Below, one piece after another: positions 12,113 to 24,600 of a stretch of 64,000 bases of DNA; positions within the stretch are counted from its first letter, which is position 1; every line of letters starts with the position of its first letter. A program made the translations under genes and the position numbers. The notes under the pieces were generated by a model that worked only from the letters and a program-made list of their open reading frames with translations, had not been told where the DNA came from and made no database searches. The DNA is taken from NCBI RefSeq assembly GCF_901933205.1, contig NC_044573.1, forward strand, positions 86,262,546 to 86,326,545. Reading direction: 5' to 3'. The stretch comes from Camarhynchus parvulus. Taxonomy: Eukaryota > Chordata > Aves > Passeriformes > Thraupidae.

Positions 12113-15100
12113 AGAACAAAATACTTCCCCCCCATGCCCCCATATCTCCTACTTTGCTGCAAAAACCAAAGAGAAGAGAGATCCCCGTGCTTTAACCTCC
12201 TCCAGGAAAAAGGAGTGCTTCCACCTCCTCCAGGAAAAAAAGACTTTCTTGTCTCATTTTTGAGGGATCCCTAGTGTGGACTGTTTTGCCTTTGGATCCC
12301 ATGCCAAGCCCTCTGCATTCCTTTACTCAATTCTTGGCTGTCCCAGCTAGAAAAAGGGTGTTTGATTTAAATCTGTGGGTGGTGATCAGCAGGTCCCCAA
12401 GCTATAGCTGTGCAGACAAAGCATTTGGCATCACACTTGTCTCAGATAACTTGAGACATCCATGATATACAGAGCTCGAGTAGATCTGGACTGCCTTATA
12501 GCAGACAGAGGAGTCCAGACCCTTTTACTTCTCTATACTATCACTTGGGAAACAAATGCATGTCCAGTGTTTCCTTCATCTGAACAATTTTAGACATCAA
12601 TTCCAGGACAAGATGAAACAGAGCCTGGCCTGAATCATTATATTGATTATACGTCTGCAGACTGTAAGGGAGAGCCCAGCCTGATTCATTGTATTGACTA
12701 TATGTCTATGGAAAGCCCAGCCTGAGCAGCTCAGGCACAGACACCCGTGGTGCAGGTTGGCTGCCTTGAGCCAGGTGGGTGCTGAGCCCTGTCCCTCTGC
12801 CTCCACTGGGGCATCAGCACCTGCAGCCCAGGGGGAAGGGCTGCAGGCAGTGCAGTCACCCCTGGGCAGAGGCATCACCTCCTACCATCCTCTGCCCCTG
12901 GCCTGGGGGACAGAGGTTGATGTGGGGTGCCAGCCTCTCAGGGATTCTTAAAAACTGAGCTGCCAAAGCAACGTGTGTGTGGTTTGGCTTTTGTGTCCTG
13001 AGATCCTCTCATGGAGTATCCCACCCCCCTCCTTTTGAGGATGGGCCTTGGGAGAAATCTGTCCTCTTGTCAGGTCTGCTTTCTCTGCCCCCTTGTTTTC
13101 TCGATATCCAGCTGATATGGAGCTACTTGTTTTGTCCTGTGGAGACCAACAGAAGCTGAGTTATATTTAGCAATGTTCCCATACAAAAGATCAGTCTTGT
13201 TAGGCAACGTTGGATGTACTGCATCTAGTGAACTACATGGCTAAGTGCCATACTCTGATCCAGAAATTTCTATTGCTCAAGCAAACAGGAAGCCCAGAAA
13301 ATGCAACTATGTGCCTACTTTTAGAAGGAAAAATCTAAGCCATGGGCAGATCTATTTCTAACTTACTTCAGAAACTTCTAAAATGCGTTTCAAGGTAGTC
13401 AGTGGTGCACTTAGAGGATGATAAGAAACAAACCTTGAAGCTTAACACCATTATTGACACTGAAAGCTTGGCACAATGAGATGGCTGGGGCTGTGGGCTC
13501 TGCACAGGGATCAGCTGTGACACATCCCCATTGGGTTCAAAGTAAATTACTCCTATCTGGTTTTCAACAAACTTGAATTATAGTCACTGGACTGTTACAA
13601 GTTTTATTTCTCCTCTCAGGCAAGATCACTTGCTCTGTGGTGCTAATGATCTTCTAAGCATTCCTGTTGTTTAACTCTCCATGCAGAATGATGCATGGTT
13701 AAAGCAGGGCTGTATTTTATTACATTATAATAGTGTTTCTCAAACTCTTGTAATGAAATACCTGCAGCAGAGCCAGAATGTCCAAGGTATCCTGGTGTGT
13801 ATTCAACAACATACCATGTGCAGATATCTGTGCAGCCCACAGTCAATGAGAACCAAGGAACAGAAAAAGGAGGAGTTGGTCTTGTCTCACATCAGAGGAC
13901 TGGGCTCTATGAGAGCAGAGCTTTGCAGAGCTCCTTGGGGCCTGTCTTCTTGAGTGAACTGTGGAAGGACAGAAAAACCAGCATCACCTCTCTCTAAACA
14001 GGCCATCATTCTAACTTGTGTCCTTGCCAACATACTCACTGCAACCTACAACTTCCCTCACCTCCACAATGTATCCCTCATGGTCAAGATCAAGCACATG
14101 CTTTTACTGCTCACAGAGAACATAACTCATTTTGCCAAGAGCTTGGTTTATATTTAGTTGTTATTAAAAGCTGGGGGAATCAAATAAAAGACTATTGGCT
14201 CTGAGAAGCTCTGCTCTGCAGGCAGTCAGATGAGATGACCTTGAGAGCTCTCCCATTTCTGGCTGCTGCAGTAATCACTGCTGCTGGGAAAATGAGCCTG
14301 AACAGGATGAATTCAGCACACAATTTCATTACATTTCTCTGTGCTTGTGGGTTTTTTAAATGGAAAAGCATTCCACATTCTCAGCTTTTAACTTTATTTC
14401 TCTCTTCAGTTGTCCTGTTTCTATCATCCTTATTTCATGCTGTCTTCCCTCTTTGTGTTCCCTTCCTTTTGCTTTATAGGACACTGCTCTCTTAGCCAGA
14501 CACACGATGTATCTCTTTGTGTGTTGTTTTCTTGTATGTTTGCTACTTCTGTTACTTTATCTTGGCCCTTCCCTCTGTCTTTTACCACTCCTCACTTTGA
14601 GATACTCTTTTCTCCACCATGTTTTGCCTTGGGGTTTTTTGTATCCTGAATTACATGCTGTTTCTTGGAGTGGATCTTTATTTTTCATGTAAAACCTGTT
14701 GCATTTCTTTAATCTCTAGCACAATCTCACCACCACTTATACTACATTGACTCCATTGACTTCAGGGGAACTGGAATGGATAAGAGGGTAATCCAGTTTG
14801 GGAGAGATCAAAAGCCAGATGGCATGAAGTGGTAAAATGAGGAAGAGAAAGCTTATAATAATCTTTAATCTTTAAGGTAGACGTTCCTGGGTTGCAAAGG
14901 GAAATCCTGCTAGACCCAGGAGCAGACCTGCTGGCATGACTGCAGTGTGCAGCTGGGCATGCCATAAACTCACCTGAGCTTTCCAGAGCCACGTAATACA
15001 GGGTCAGGTCACATGCACCACTTCCCAGCATTCTTACGGAAAAGCAGTGTATTCATCCAATAGACACAGTCCCACATTCCAAATGAATTCTGGCCTACAG

Positions 15101-16904
15101 CTGTCTGGGGAAACTCACATTATACAACCTGCATTTAATCACCTTTTTCCCTTGTAATTTGATTTCCCTTTTTCTCTGTCAGTGATGGAGAGCTCTTCTT
15201 TTTCCCACTATATTTGTCTTGGGCTACGAAGCACAAAGAACATTTCTCCCTTAGTTCAAATAATCTGATATAATTTGTTAAGGACAGAGAAGTAATGGGA
15301 TTAGGGAGACAGTTATTCAAACAGTGCCATCAGCCCAGTCTCTAGTGTGAGGCAGTTATACAGCTCAGCAGCACTTTCCATTCCTTGGCTTGTACTTGGG
15401 TCAGCAGGACAGTGGCTAGAGTGAGCAGGAAAAAACGTGAGACTAGAATTAAAGGACCAGAGCTAACAGCAATGAGTCTGAGCCAGGCTGTCAGTTGTTT
15501 CAGTCACCTTCCTGATGACAGAGCTTGCAGGGCTGGTAAAGCTGCCAGCAAGTAGGGTGAGGCTTCTATTCCAGTCTGTTAGTATGCATTCTTAAAAGGT
15601 TGTGTTTAATCCAGGCTAATACAGCCACAATGTTTTACCATCTCAAACATGCTTATCCTGTACAATTCCCATGGGTGTGTTCATAGCCCTCTGAATGACA
15701 TAGATGTCACTACAAGCCCCTTCAAAGTCCCCAGGACATCATGATAAACATTTCCCTTCACTGTTCTGATAGCTCAAGTCAAAGAACAATTTTCTAGTGT
15801 TCAAATGCTCTCTCCAACATTATGGTTTAAAAATCAAAATAAAACAAAAACAAAAGAAAAACATAAACTAGGAGGCAGGCCCTGTAAGACTAACTTGGCA
15901 AAGCTGACCTGCTGAATAGCCTGTGGTGCCCAGCCCAGCCCAGCCCAGCCCAGTAGATGCTGGCCATGCCATTGGTTTCCATCAGCCTTGGATCACTGCA
16001 AATAAAGAGTACAGCCCTCCCCAGTGGTGACAGAAACTATATGGGATCACACTCTGTATTTCACATTGCTGCTAACACAAAATCAGAATGGCTACCAAAC
16101 TGAAATTGTCATAAAGCTGAAAAGTTGATAAAGTGGATAAAGCTGTGTAAGTGGATAAAATGTAGAAGTATATTAAATATAATGTTTTTTTAATTGCATG
16201 GTATTGCTTTATTTCTCAAAATAACTGCACTAAAAGTTGTTTTGACAACATTCCCAGTGAAAATGCAGTAGTTTTGTTTCTTTTACCTAGAGCAGATTAT
16301 AATGGGGCTATGAAAATACCATCCCTTAAACAGAATTGACAACTTCTTTACCAGAACAGATTTGTCCTTTTCACTTTACAGTGGATATACTTTTCATAGC
16401 AATCATGTTTAAGAGTTAATTTTCCTAATGAACACAGACAGCAGCCTGACTTTCCCATGCTGCCCTGGAGATGCAGTCTTGACTTACATTTTGTTGTCTA
16501 AAGCTGTCAGGATTGTATGTGCTGACTAAACTGGAATTTTGTTTTCAGCTTTTCACCTGTCCCCATGCATGTCCCCATCATTTCCCATTGTTCCATCAGT
16601 TCACATAATTCCTCATGCTGCAGCCCATAGATCCCTACATCTTGCTCCCGCTGCCCAGGAGCAAGGCAGTCACTGGGGGCTGTCCTTGGCCAAGTGCATC
16701 AGGGAAGGTTATGTTTTCTCCTGTCTGCTTTCTCTCAAAGAAAAATTGACCAAGGTTTGCAGAGAGGCTTCATTTAGTCACCAAATGTGGTTAAAAACCA
16801 GGCTTGGCACTTGGTGGTTCCTTTCAAATTGTACCTCTGTGACTCTCAACAGGGTAGTTAAGTTTCATAATTCCTCTTGCCTCTCATGGAGCCCAGGGCT
16901 TACA
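12113..16904. other. Intergenic, no gene seen
   Basis: Short open frames only. A small (CCCAG)5 run is listed separately. The T-rich stretch at 14,390-14,690 gives overlapping hydrophobic frames on the plus strand, but they have no coding signature. Confidence 0.5.
15929..15953 (+). repeat. (CCCAG)5 pentanucleotide repeat
   Basis: Five perfect CCCAG units directly precede TAGATGCTGG. Confidence 0.9.
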
Positions 16905-17042
16905 TAATCACAGTAAGGTTGAGGTGGGAAGGGACCTCAGAAAAGTGGCTGACCCAAGTCCAGGGTCATCTAGCAGGGCCCACCTACAGCAGGTTCCCCA
17001 GGACCCTGTCCAGTCGGGTTTTTAAAATCTCCAAGGCTGGTG
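16905..17042 (-). mobile_element. CR1 LINE 3'-end fragment, antisense
   Basis: AATCACAGTAAGGTTGAGGT, then GGGAAGGGACCTC, CAGGGTCATCTAGCAGGG and TGTCCAGTCGGGTTTTTAAA give the antisense CR1 tail in the usual order. The CR1 match stops abruptly at 'tccaaggctgg' near 17,040, where unrelated sequence starts. Confidence 0.85.
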
Positions 17043-20000
17043 TGGGGTGCTAGGGTTTAGTGTACCACTTTGGTGTGCTTGCTGAGCCCCTGCATGCAGG
17101 CCAGCAGCTGACAGACCTCTTTTTTCCTACTCTGCTACTGTGGAGAGAGATAAGATATGGAATTCCAGCTGCTGTAGCAAGAGAGGAAGGTTGGAGTATG
17201 TTAGGAATTCCAGAGTAGCAGGTAGGAGACTATCATCCTGGACTGATAGGGGGTTTCTAATAAGAGAGGGGTACATGGGGTTTATGTACTAGTGTTGTGG
17301 GATAAGATTATATTAAAGAAAAGGTGAGGTTGGAAGTGTGTCCTCTTTACTGTTTTTGTGCAGCCCATCCAAGGCATACTTGGAGAAAAGGCCATTTTTC
17401 TCTTCCCATTGTTCTTTCTCTGAAATCCATGCATGCCAGAGTGACAGGGTCCCTGGGTCAGGACTCTTCTTGTGTTGCCCCACTTTTCCTTCCTGGAATC
17501 TGTTTTCTTCTAAGCTTTGTGCTTTCAGGTGTTTCAGGTGCAACAATTTTTATCAGGTTTGTATCACACAGGAAGCCCGATGGCACATCAGCCTTTCAGC
17601 TGCAGCCTGTTTGATCAGGTGCAGAGAGGTAGAATTCAAATGACTCTTTATCTATATAATAGCTATTGTTTCCTCTATCTCTCAACTCCAGAGCTAGAAA
17701 AGAAAGATGTTGTTTCCCATCTTTGCTTCTAAAAGCCATGGTTTTCAAACAGCCTTTGATCTGACTTTCACTGACTGCCAGGGTAACCAGTTCCTGGCTT
17801 GCACACAAAGGGCACTTGCTCTACCTTGCCTACCCAGGGTATTAAACTTGGGGGCCTCTTTCACTGCTCTTGTTCGTTTAAAGCTGGGAAACTGCTACTG
17901 CCAGGAAGGTTTGTAATGCTACTGTGCCATCTTTGTAAAGTTTCATGTCTGCTTTCCAAAGTAACATGTAAATCCATAGAGAGGTGTGCCACTAACATTC
18001 ATTTCTTAGCCAATGAATTGCACCAAGAAAATAATCTCTCAATCATTTCATTGTGACATAAGGTATATCTCAAGAAAACCAAAGCATTGATGGTGAGAGC
18101 AAAGGACAATAAGAAAGAGTGGACAGATAAATAGTGTGGCCTTGATGATTTTAAAACTGCATGGAAGTGAGAAGTCTGCATCTGATTAAAGAGATCCATT
18201 CTTCACATCTTGTCTCTCCTTGGCTCTGCTTATGGCAAGGGAGAAAATTCATCCCTGCTGTAAGCCAGCTGAAGTCATTCTAATCTCTGTTTTTAATACT
18301 TACTGCTGTGCTTTTCGTATTTATATGAAGAAATAGCATAAAGAAAAAAGAGAGAAAAATTAGGCAAAGTTACAATAGCAAGTGAGATACCAAAGATTAA
18401 AGCATGAAACAATATGTTAAAACTCAGCATGGAGTCAAACACACAAAAATTCAGCATTATATTTTTCTATCTCCTCTCCTCTTTCTGTCTGTACGTTGTC
18501 TTGTTGGAGTGTTATCAGTGGACCATCTCACAAATGCCTGGTATATTTTACATCTTAAAAATTGAACATGCAAAAGGACAAAACTTCAATTTTAAATAAG
18601 GATGTATTTCACAAAGGATACACAAATTCTAACTAACCTTAATGTGTTTTGTGTCAAATACAGAAGGAGTTTCTCAAGGAAACTTCTCTTTGGTGCTGCC
18701 CACTCCATGCCAAGGAAGGCCATGACAGTCCACACTGGAGGTGAAGGTAAAGGGATCCTCTCTTTCTGTTCTCACTCTTTGAATCAAATGTGATGCTGCT
18801 CAAGTTTGTAAATCTCTTTATATAGAGGTATGTGTGTTTCTAGGAACATATATTTATATATAGCTAATGCCTTGAAATTAATACAGCTCAGTTCTGTTGA
18901 ATCTTCCAAATCTGGGGCAGAGCAAGAGTAATTTTTAGAATTGCAGCTTCACATAGACCCATCTAAATCTTGTATATGTCTTTTTATTTTGTCTTTTTTT
19001 TGTCTTTTTTTTTTTTGTCTAGACCCATATCTCTATGATTTAGTACACAAGGTATTTATTTTACTTGGTAATACTGCCTTGGGATAAAGCCCAAGATAAA
19101 AGTGAATTATCCCCTCATTGTCCTGACTCTTTCTGTTTAGGTAAGAATAAAATTAAAAGGTTAACTGGCAATGGAAAATCTTACACATTGGACAGTGGAA
19201 AACTGCAGGGTTTCACGGCTCATTCTGTTAATGAGTAGCAGTAAATAGTATCTTTTTTCTTCCTATCTAGTTTCTTTTTTTTAAAAAAAACCAGCATTGT
19301 CTTACACTCTTTCAATTGCAAAGCAGGCTCCCTGCAGAATGCCAGCCCTGGACAGCAGCAAGGGTGTGCTGTATGCACACCTGGGCAAATCTGCTGTATG
19401 GATTGCAGTGTAATGAAGAGGCACCCAGGTAAACTTGGAGTTTAGACACAACCAGGTGTGATAACTCCATGTACTGAAGTTTCAAAGCTCATGAAAAAGA
19501 AAGACAAACAAGTAGTGCTGCACTGATGGCTTGAGTACCACAGCAATGGCTCATTGAGGTGTTTGCAGTGCAGACCTGCTCTGCATGAGCATAGAGCTGC
19601 AGTCAGGGAGAAGTGTAAACTGAGGAGTCCACAGCTCTTAGGGACACACCAAACACTTCTGTTTTCTCCTTGGGATAAAATTCATGTTGTCTGGATACAG
19701 CTGTGTTTGTGAGCTCAGCTAAGAGTATCTGCCCAGAAAAATGCATCAAAGCTGAACAAGAAAATATGGTTGTATAAGCAAGGCAATTGTCTTTGAACAT
19801 GAGGTAGGTGCCTAGTCATCTAACACACTTGCTCTGGAGTATTCTGCCATGCTGAGAATTTTAAAGAAATTGTTGGTGGATGGCAGCTATGATTTCACCA
19901 ACCTGTACCTCAAGAAGAGTGCAATTCCATTAGAAGACAATCCTCATAAAAGAACAGTTTACATAGAGCACTGTAGTATTGGTCGTGAAAAAGAATGTGG

Positions 20001-20130
20001 CTGACAACTCCCTTTGAACAGCCCTCCTTCATTCTCAGAAACATTGCTGAACTTCCTGGCAGGCTCAGTAGTTTAACATGAATAGCCTTATCATTTTAAT
20101 GACATTTTATATTTCCTAATATTGCTATTT
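17043..20130. other. Intergenic; possible degraded LTR at its left end
   Basis: The first 300 bases start with TGTGGGGTGC exactly where the CR1 match breaks off, and they contain a TATATTAAAG-like block, so an LTR is possible but unproven. The rest holds only short frames and a T-rich simple stretch at about 18,978-19,020 (repeated GTCTTTTTTT blocks). Confidence 0.35.
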
Positions 20131-20366
20131 CACAGATTCACAGAGTTTTTGAGGTTCAGAGGGATGTCTGGAGATGGTATGGTTCAACCTGCTTGCTTAA
20201 GCAGGGTGACCGAGAACTGGCTGCCCAGGAGCATATCCAGCTGGCTTTTGAATACCTCCAAGGATGAAGTCTCCCCAGACTCTCTTGGTAATCTGTGCCA
20301 GTGCTTAGTCGCCTTCACAGAAAAAAAGTGTTTCTTTGCATTCTGATGGCACCTCCTGTGTTTCAT
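20131..20366 (-). mobile_element. CR1 LINE, antisense, end of ORF2 plus 3' UTR
   Basis: Read on the minus strand, the frame contains KHWHRLPRE followed by SLEVFKSQLD, which is the conserved C-terminal end of the CR1 ORF2 protein. The CR1 3' UTR follows, with the 'gattcacagag' tail at the left end. The copy is degenerate and 5'-truncated. It is an independent copy lying against the next element in the same orientation. Confidence 0.85.
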
Positions 20367-20370
20367 ATCT

Positions 20371-21603
20371 ACAGAATCACAAAAGCACTGGGTTAGAAGA
20401 GACCTTCAAGATCACCGAGTCCAACCCACACCCTAACACCTCAACTAAACCATGGCACCAAGCACCACATCCAATCTTTTTTAAACACATCCAGGGATGG
20501 TTACTCCACCACCTCCCTGGGCAGACCATTCTGGTACTTTATCATTCTTTCTGTAAAAACCTTTTTCCTAATATCCAACCTATATTTCCCTTGGCGCAGC
20601 TTAAGACTGTGTCCTCTGGTTCTGTCAGTTGCTGTCTGGAGAAAGAGACCAACCCCCATCTGACTAAAGCCACCTTTCAGGGAGTTGTAGAGAGTGATAA
20701 GGTCACCTCTGAGTCTCCTTTTCTCCAGGCTAAACAACCCCAGCTCCCTCAGTCGTTCCTCACAGGGTTTGTGTTCCAAGCCCCTCACAGCCTTGTTGCC
20801 TCCTCTGGATGCGCTCAAGCATCTCAACGTCCTTCCCAAACTGAGGGGCCCAGAACTGGACACAGCACCCAGGGTGTGGCCTCACCAGTGCCGAGTACAA
20901 GGGAAGAATGACCTCCTTGCTCCTGCCAGCCGCACCATTCCTGATACTGGCCAGGTGTCATTGGCCTTCTGGGCCACCAGGGCACTCTGCTGGCTCATGT
21001 TCAGCTGGCTGTCAGTACCCCCAGGTCCCTTTCTGCCTGGGCACTGTCCAGCCTCACTATCCCCATTGGTGTTGCAGGTTATTGTGGCCAAAATGCAGGA
21101 TGGCCAGGGTATCAGACCCAGCCAGCATGGGTTTAGGAGGGGTAGGTCATGTTTGACCAACCAGGTCTTCTTTTATGACCAGGTGACCTGCCTGGTGGAT
21201 GCAGGAAACGCTGTGGATGTTGTCAGCAAGGCCTTTGACGCTGTCTCCCACAGCACACTCCTGAAAAGCTGGCAGCCCGGGGCTTGGACAGGAGCACTCT
21301 TTGCTGGGTTAGGAATTGGCTGGATGGCCAGGCCCAGAGTGGGGTGGTGAATGGTGCCGTATCCAGCTGGGCCAGCCACCGGTGGTGTCCCTCGGTCTGT
21401 GCCGGGGCCAGTTCTGTTCAATATTTTTACTGATAACATGGATGACGGGATTGAGTCTTCCATCAGTAAATTTGCAAATGACACTAAGCTGGAGAGTCAA
21501 TCTGTTGGAAGGTAGGAGTGCTCTGCAGAGAGACCTGGAATGGTTGGATGGATGGGCAGAGTTCAATAAGATGATGTTTACTAAGTGCCAAGTCCTGCAT
21601 TAA
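20371..21603 (-). mobile_element. CR1 LINE insertion with inverted 5' half (twin-priming structure)
   Basis: Two abutting parts. From 20,371 to about 21,101 the minus strand reads the end of CR1 ORF2 ([59 protein letters not shown]) and its 3' UTR. From about 21,102 to 21,601 the plus strand reads the upstream reverse-transcriptase region of the same ORF (QHGFRRGRSCLTNQ, KAFDAVSHSTLL, a frame-shifted GVPQGSVLGPVLFN-like block, then KFANDTK and FNKMMFTKCQVLH). The plus segment stops at element position TCCTGCATT, where the minus segment begins, so they are two halves of one element with its 5' half flipped. Stops and frameshifts show it is dead. Confidence 0.88.
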
Positions 21604-24600
21604 GTCTCTCCAGTTGCAATGGGAAGACTGGGGACAAAATCTTTCACTTCTGGCTTCCCTTATAGTCACTGGAGAGATAGAGCAAGAGCCTTATCACAGA
21701 ATCACCCATCCTATCCATTCCAATATAGATTTTTAAGAGAGATGGGATAAATTAGTGAGGGCTTTCTGTGTCTAGCAGGGAAGGAGCTCAAGCAGCTAGT
21801 TCAGGATAAAACATCTAAATTGCATACAGCTCAGGTCAGTAAGATGAGCCATACACTTGCCATCTTTTAAACTTATTTTAGTTCCCTATCTGTAAAATGA
21901 GGATGCTGCCGCTTCCTTTTTTCTCCCATGTATTTGAACTGTATGTAACTACTATGTTAGGCTGAATGGTGTTTAGCCTGGTGCCTAGAAAAATGACAAC
22001 TGACATCTTTTTGAGCTTTATCGGCTTCAGGCTACCACCATTAACAATGAGGGGATGAAATACAGAGCTTCCAGAGCAACTAAGTTTTGAGCAGCCATAC
22101 ACAACCTAAAAAACTGACATAGAAGAGGCATGAAGGGAAAAATAAGGCAATGATTTTCCACAATTTCTCATTGTCTCAACCTTCTGAACAGCTGCCAACT
22201 TCAAACCTAAACTGGCATATTTCTTATTTTGCTGTTTTCACAGGAGATAATTATAGCTCCTTGTTCCACAGCTTACTGTATAAAATGCTGAGCAGTACTT
22301 CTGTCTATTCTTCTTAGGTCTGAGGAACTTTAACTACCTTTGATTCTTGTGTTCCAGATAATCACTATTAAGCAGTTAAAAGTTCATTAAAAATGAGGCA
22401 AAACATAGATGAAAATGCCAACAAAAACATGCCTGAAAAGACAGATTAATAAAATGGTTGTGTCATTAGAAAGAGATTTTCTCAGACTATATTTTTAAAC
22501 ATATCTAAAAACATTTTATATACTTCAATTATATTTGATGAAATTTACTTTCTTTGACATAATTGTCCTAAGGATGTGGAATTTTAAAATGGAAATGATA
22601 CTCTGAAGCAGCACCCAATGAGGACATTTTCTGCAAATATTCATATGTGTATCTTTCATGACCCAGAGTTCAAATTTATCCACTGTTTTCCACACTATGG
22701 AAATAAGTTTAAACTATAATGCATAATTTAAATGAAGATGGGAAAAGCATGTTTGAGTTGCAGGCCTGTACTTTTCCACAATTAGGAAGGCAACAGTTCC
22801 CTTGGGTTTTCTTTCTTTGGCTGTGAAGGAAAATGGCTGCGTAGTATTTCCAAAACATTTCTGTGCTATTCCACAACATCAATACCTCAACAAAAGGATA
22901 TTCCTTCTCTCATTCTTTTAATCCAAACTCATACTAAAAAACAGCAGAAACCAAAATTAGAAAACATTCTTTAGACGTTCCTCTTTTTTTTTTTTAAGTT
23001 CTCCAAATTGAAATGCTGCTCAGATCATCCCTTCTCTCAGCCTGAACTCTGCTAATGAGAAGGCCCTTGGCATTTATTCTTCTTTGTGGATGGGTAGGGA
23101 ACAGCCAGTGCTTTTCTTGCTAGCAGATAAACAGAATGGATGAATAAGGCACCACAGTCCTAGATTAGGCCAGAGATTCATCACTGACAGATAGTACAAA
23201 GGTCAAATAATATCTTATCAGAAAATATCTAAAATAGTGAAGCACACTTGGAAGCACAAGTTGAAATCATAATTCCTAGCCAGGTCACAACAATCAAATC
23301 TTTTTTCCTACATTTAAAACTACCTCTAAACACTAAACAATTACTAGTAAGCTTTGTGTTTTGCAGCCCTGGTTGAAGAAGTGTAGGGAGCTGGCAGGGC
23401 CAGAACTGGCAAACAGGCAGCAGGGCAGGATGCTGACCTGAACAAGGCAATAAAAGCATGCCAGTGTCAGCAATGTACACTGCACCAGGCCAGCTGCCTG
23501 TGCAAACAGACGCTTGCTAGAGCCTGAAATAATTGTTCAGAGAGCAAAGTAGGGCAGTTCCAGTAGAGATCCACGCTTAGCAGCCATCCCCTCTGCTGGG
23601 CAGTGGCTGTCAGGAAAAGGATACAGATAATCAGCAATATGACTGAGGGGAACAATTATGAGGGGAACAATTTTTTATTTGCCAGAGACACCAAACACCA
23701 AAACTGTTATTGGCCCATTCCTAAACAGTTGCATTACTTGCAATGTAGTCCCATGAGAAACTGATGGTCATTCAGAGATATAAAATGAACCTCTTTGTTG
23801 ATTCATGGTATTCTGTGGGCTGATAAACATGAGAAAAATGGAAAGATCTTATTAAAGAATAAAACAATGTTTCTGCATTTGCTCCTTAACTGCTGTAGAA
23901 CTTGAGGATGATCCAACTCCAAACTGCTGTGCTCACATGAACCAAACCATAAAACTAAGAAACCTAATGAACGTGAAATGTCAAAGAGAAGATAACCAAA
24001 TTCATAAAAGTACATAAGATAGAAAAAAAAAAATTAGGCCAGATGTGGTCAACAAAGAGCCTTTCCAGATTGGTTTTGAGCCAACCTAGTGCCTTTCTCT
24101 TATTTAATAACTTCAATGATTTGTAGTCCTGTTTGTACGCACTTTCCTCCTTTTTTAATCTTCACAGGATCAGTAAAATGTTAGCCCCAGGATACACTCT
24201 CTCTGAAGCACAAGAGGCTTAGTCAACCTGTTCTGCATAAACATGCGAAAATACACAGATCAATTGATTTACAAAAGGCACTACAGTATCTACCTTGCCC
24301 ATTCCTTCCTGTTTTGAGATAGCAAAGATTAGAGATATGGGACGTATTTATTATGTTTTCCCTATGCTTAAACAATCATATGAAAATGCAGTTCTGCTAA
24401 GTCTGTAGGCTAAGAACCAAGGATACTCCAGCTCCTTGTGTTCTGCCATCACAACAGGTCTTTAAGGTATGAAAGCAGATCAGGTAAGCAGTAAAATCTC
24501 CCCAGGTCTTCTTCCCCACATTTCTGAAAGACAATGAGAATGCAGCGTGTAACGTGACACTGAAATAAAATGGATGGTTCCAAATCTGGCAAAGTGAACC

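Noticed and set aside
20336..21350. 191- and 218-codon plus-strand frames
   Set aside because: These lie in the two-part CR1 insertion. The first, and the left part of the second, are the wrong strand of CR1. The right part of the second is a frame-shifted piece of the dead CR1 reverse transcriptase.
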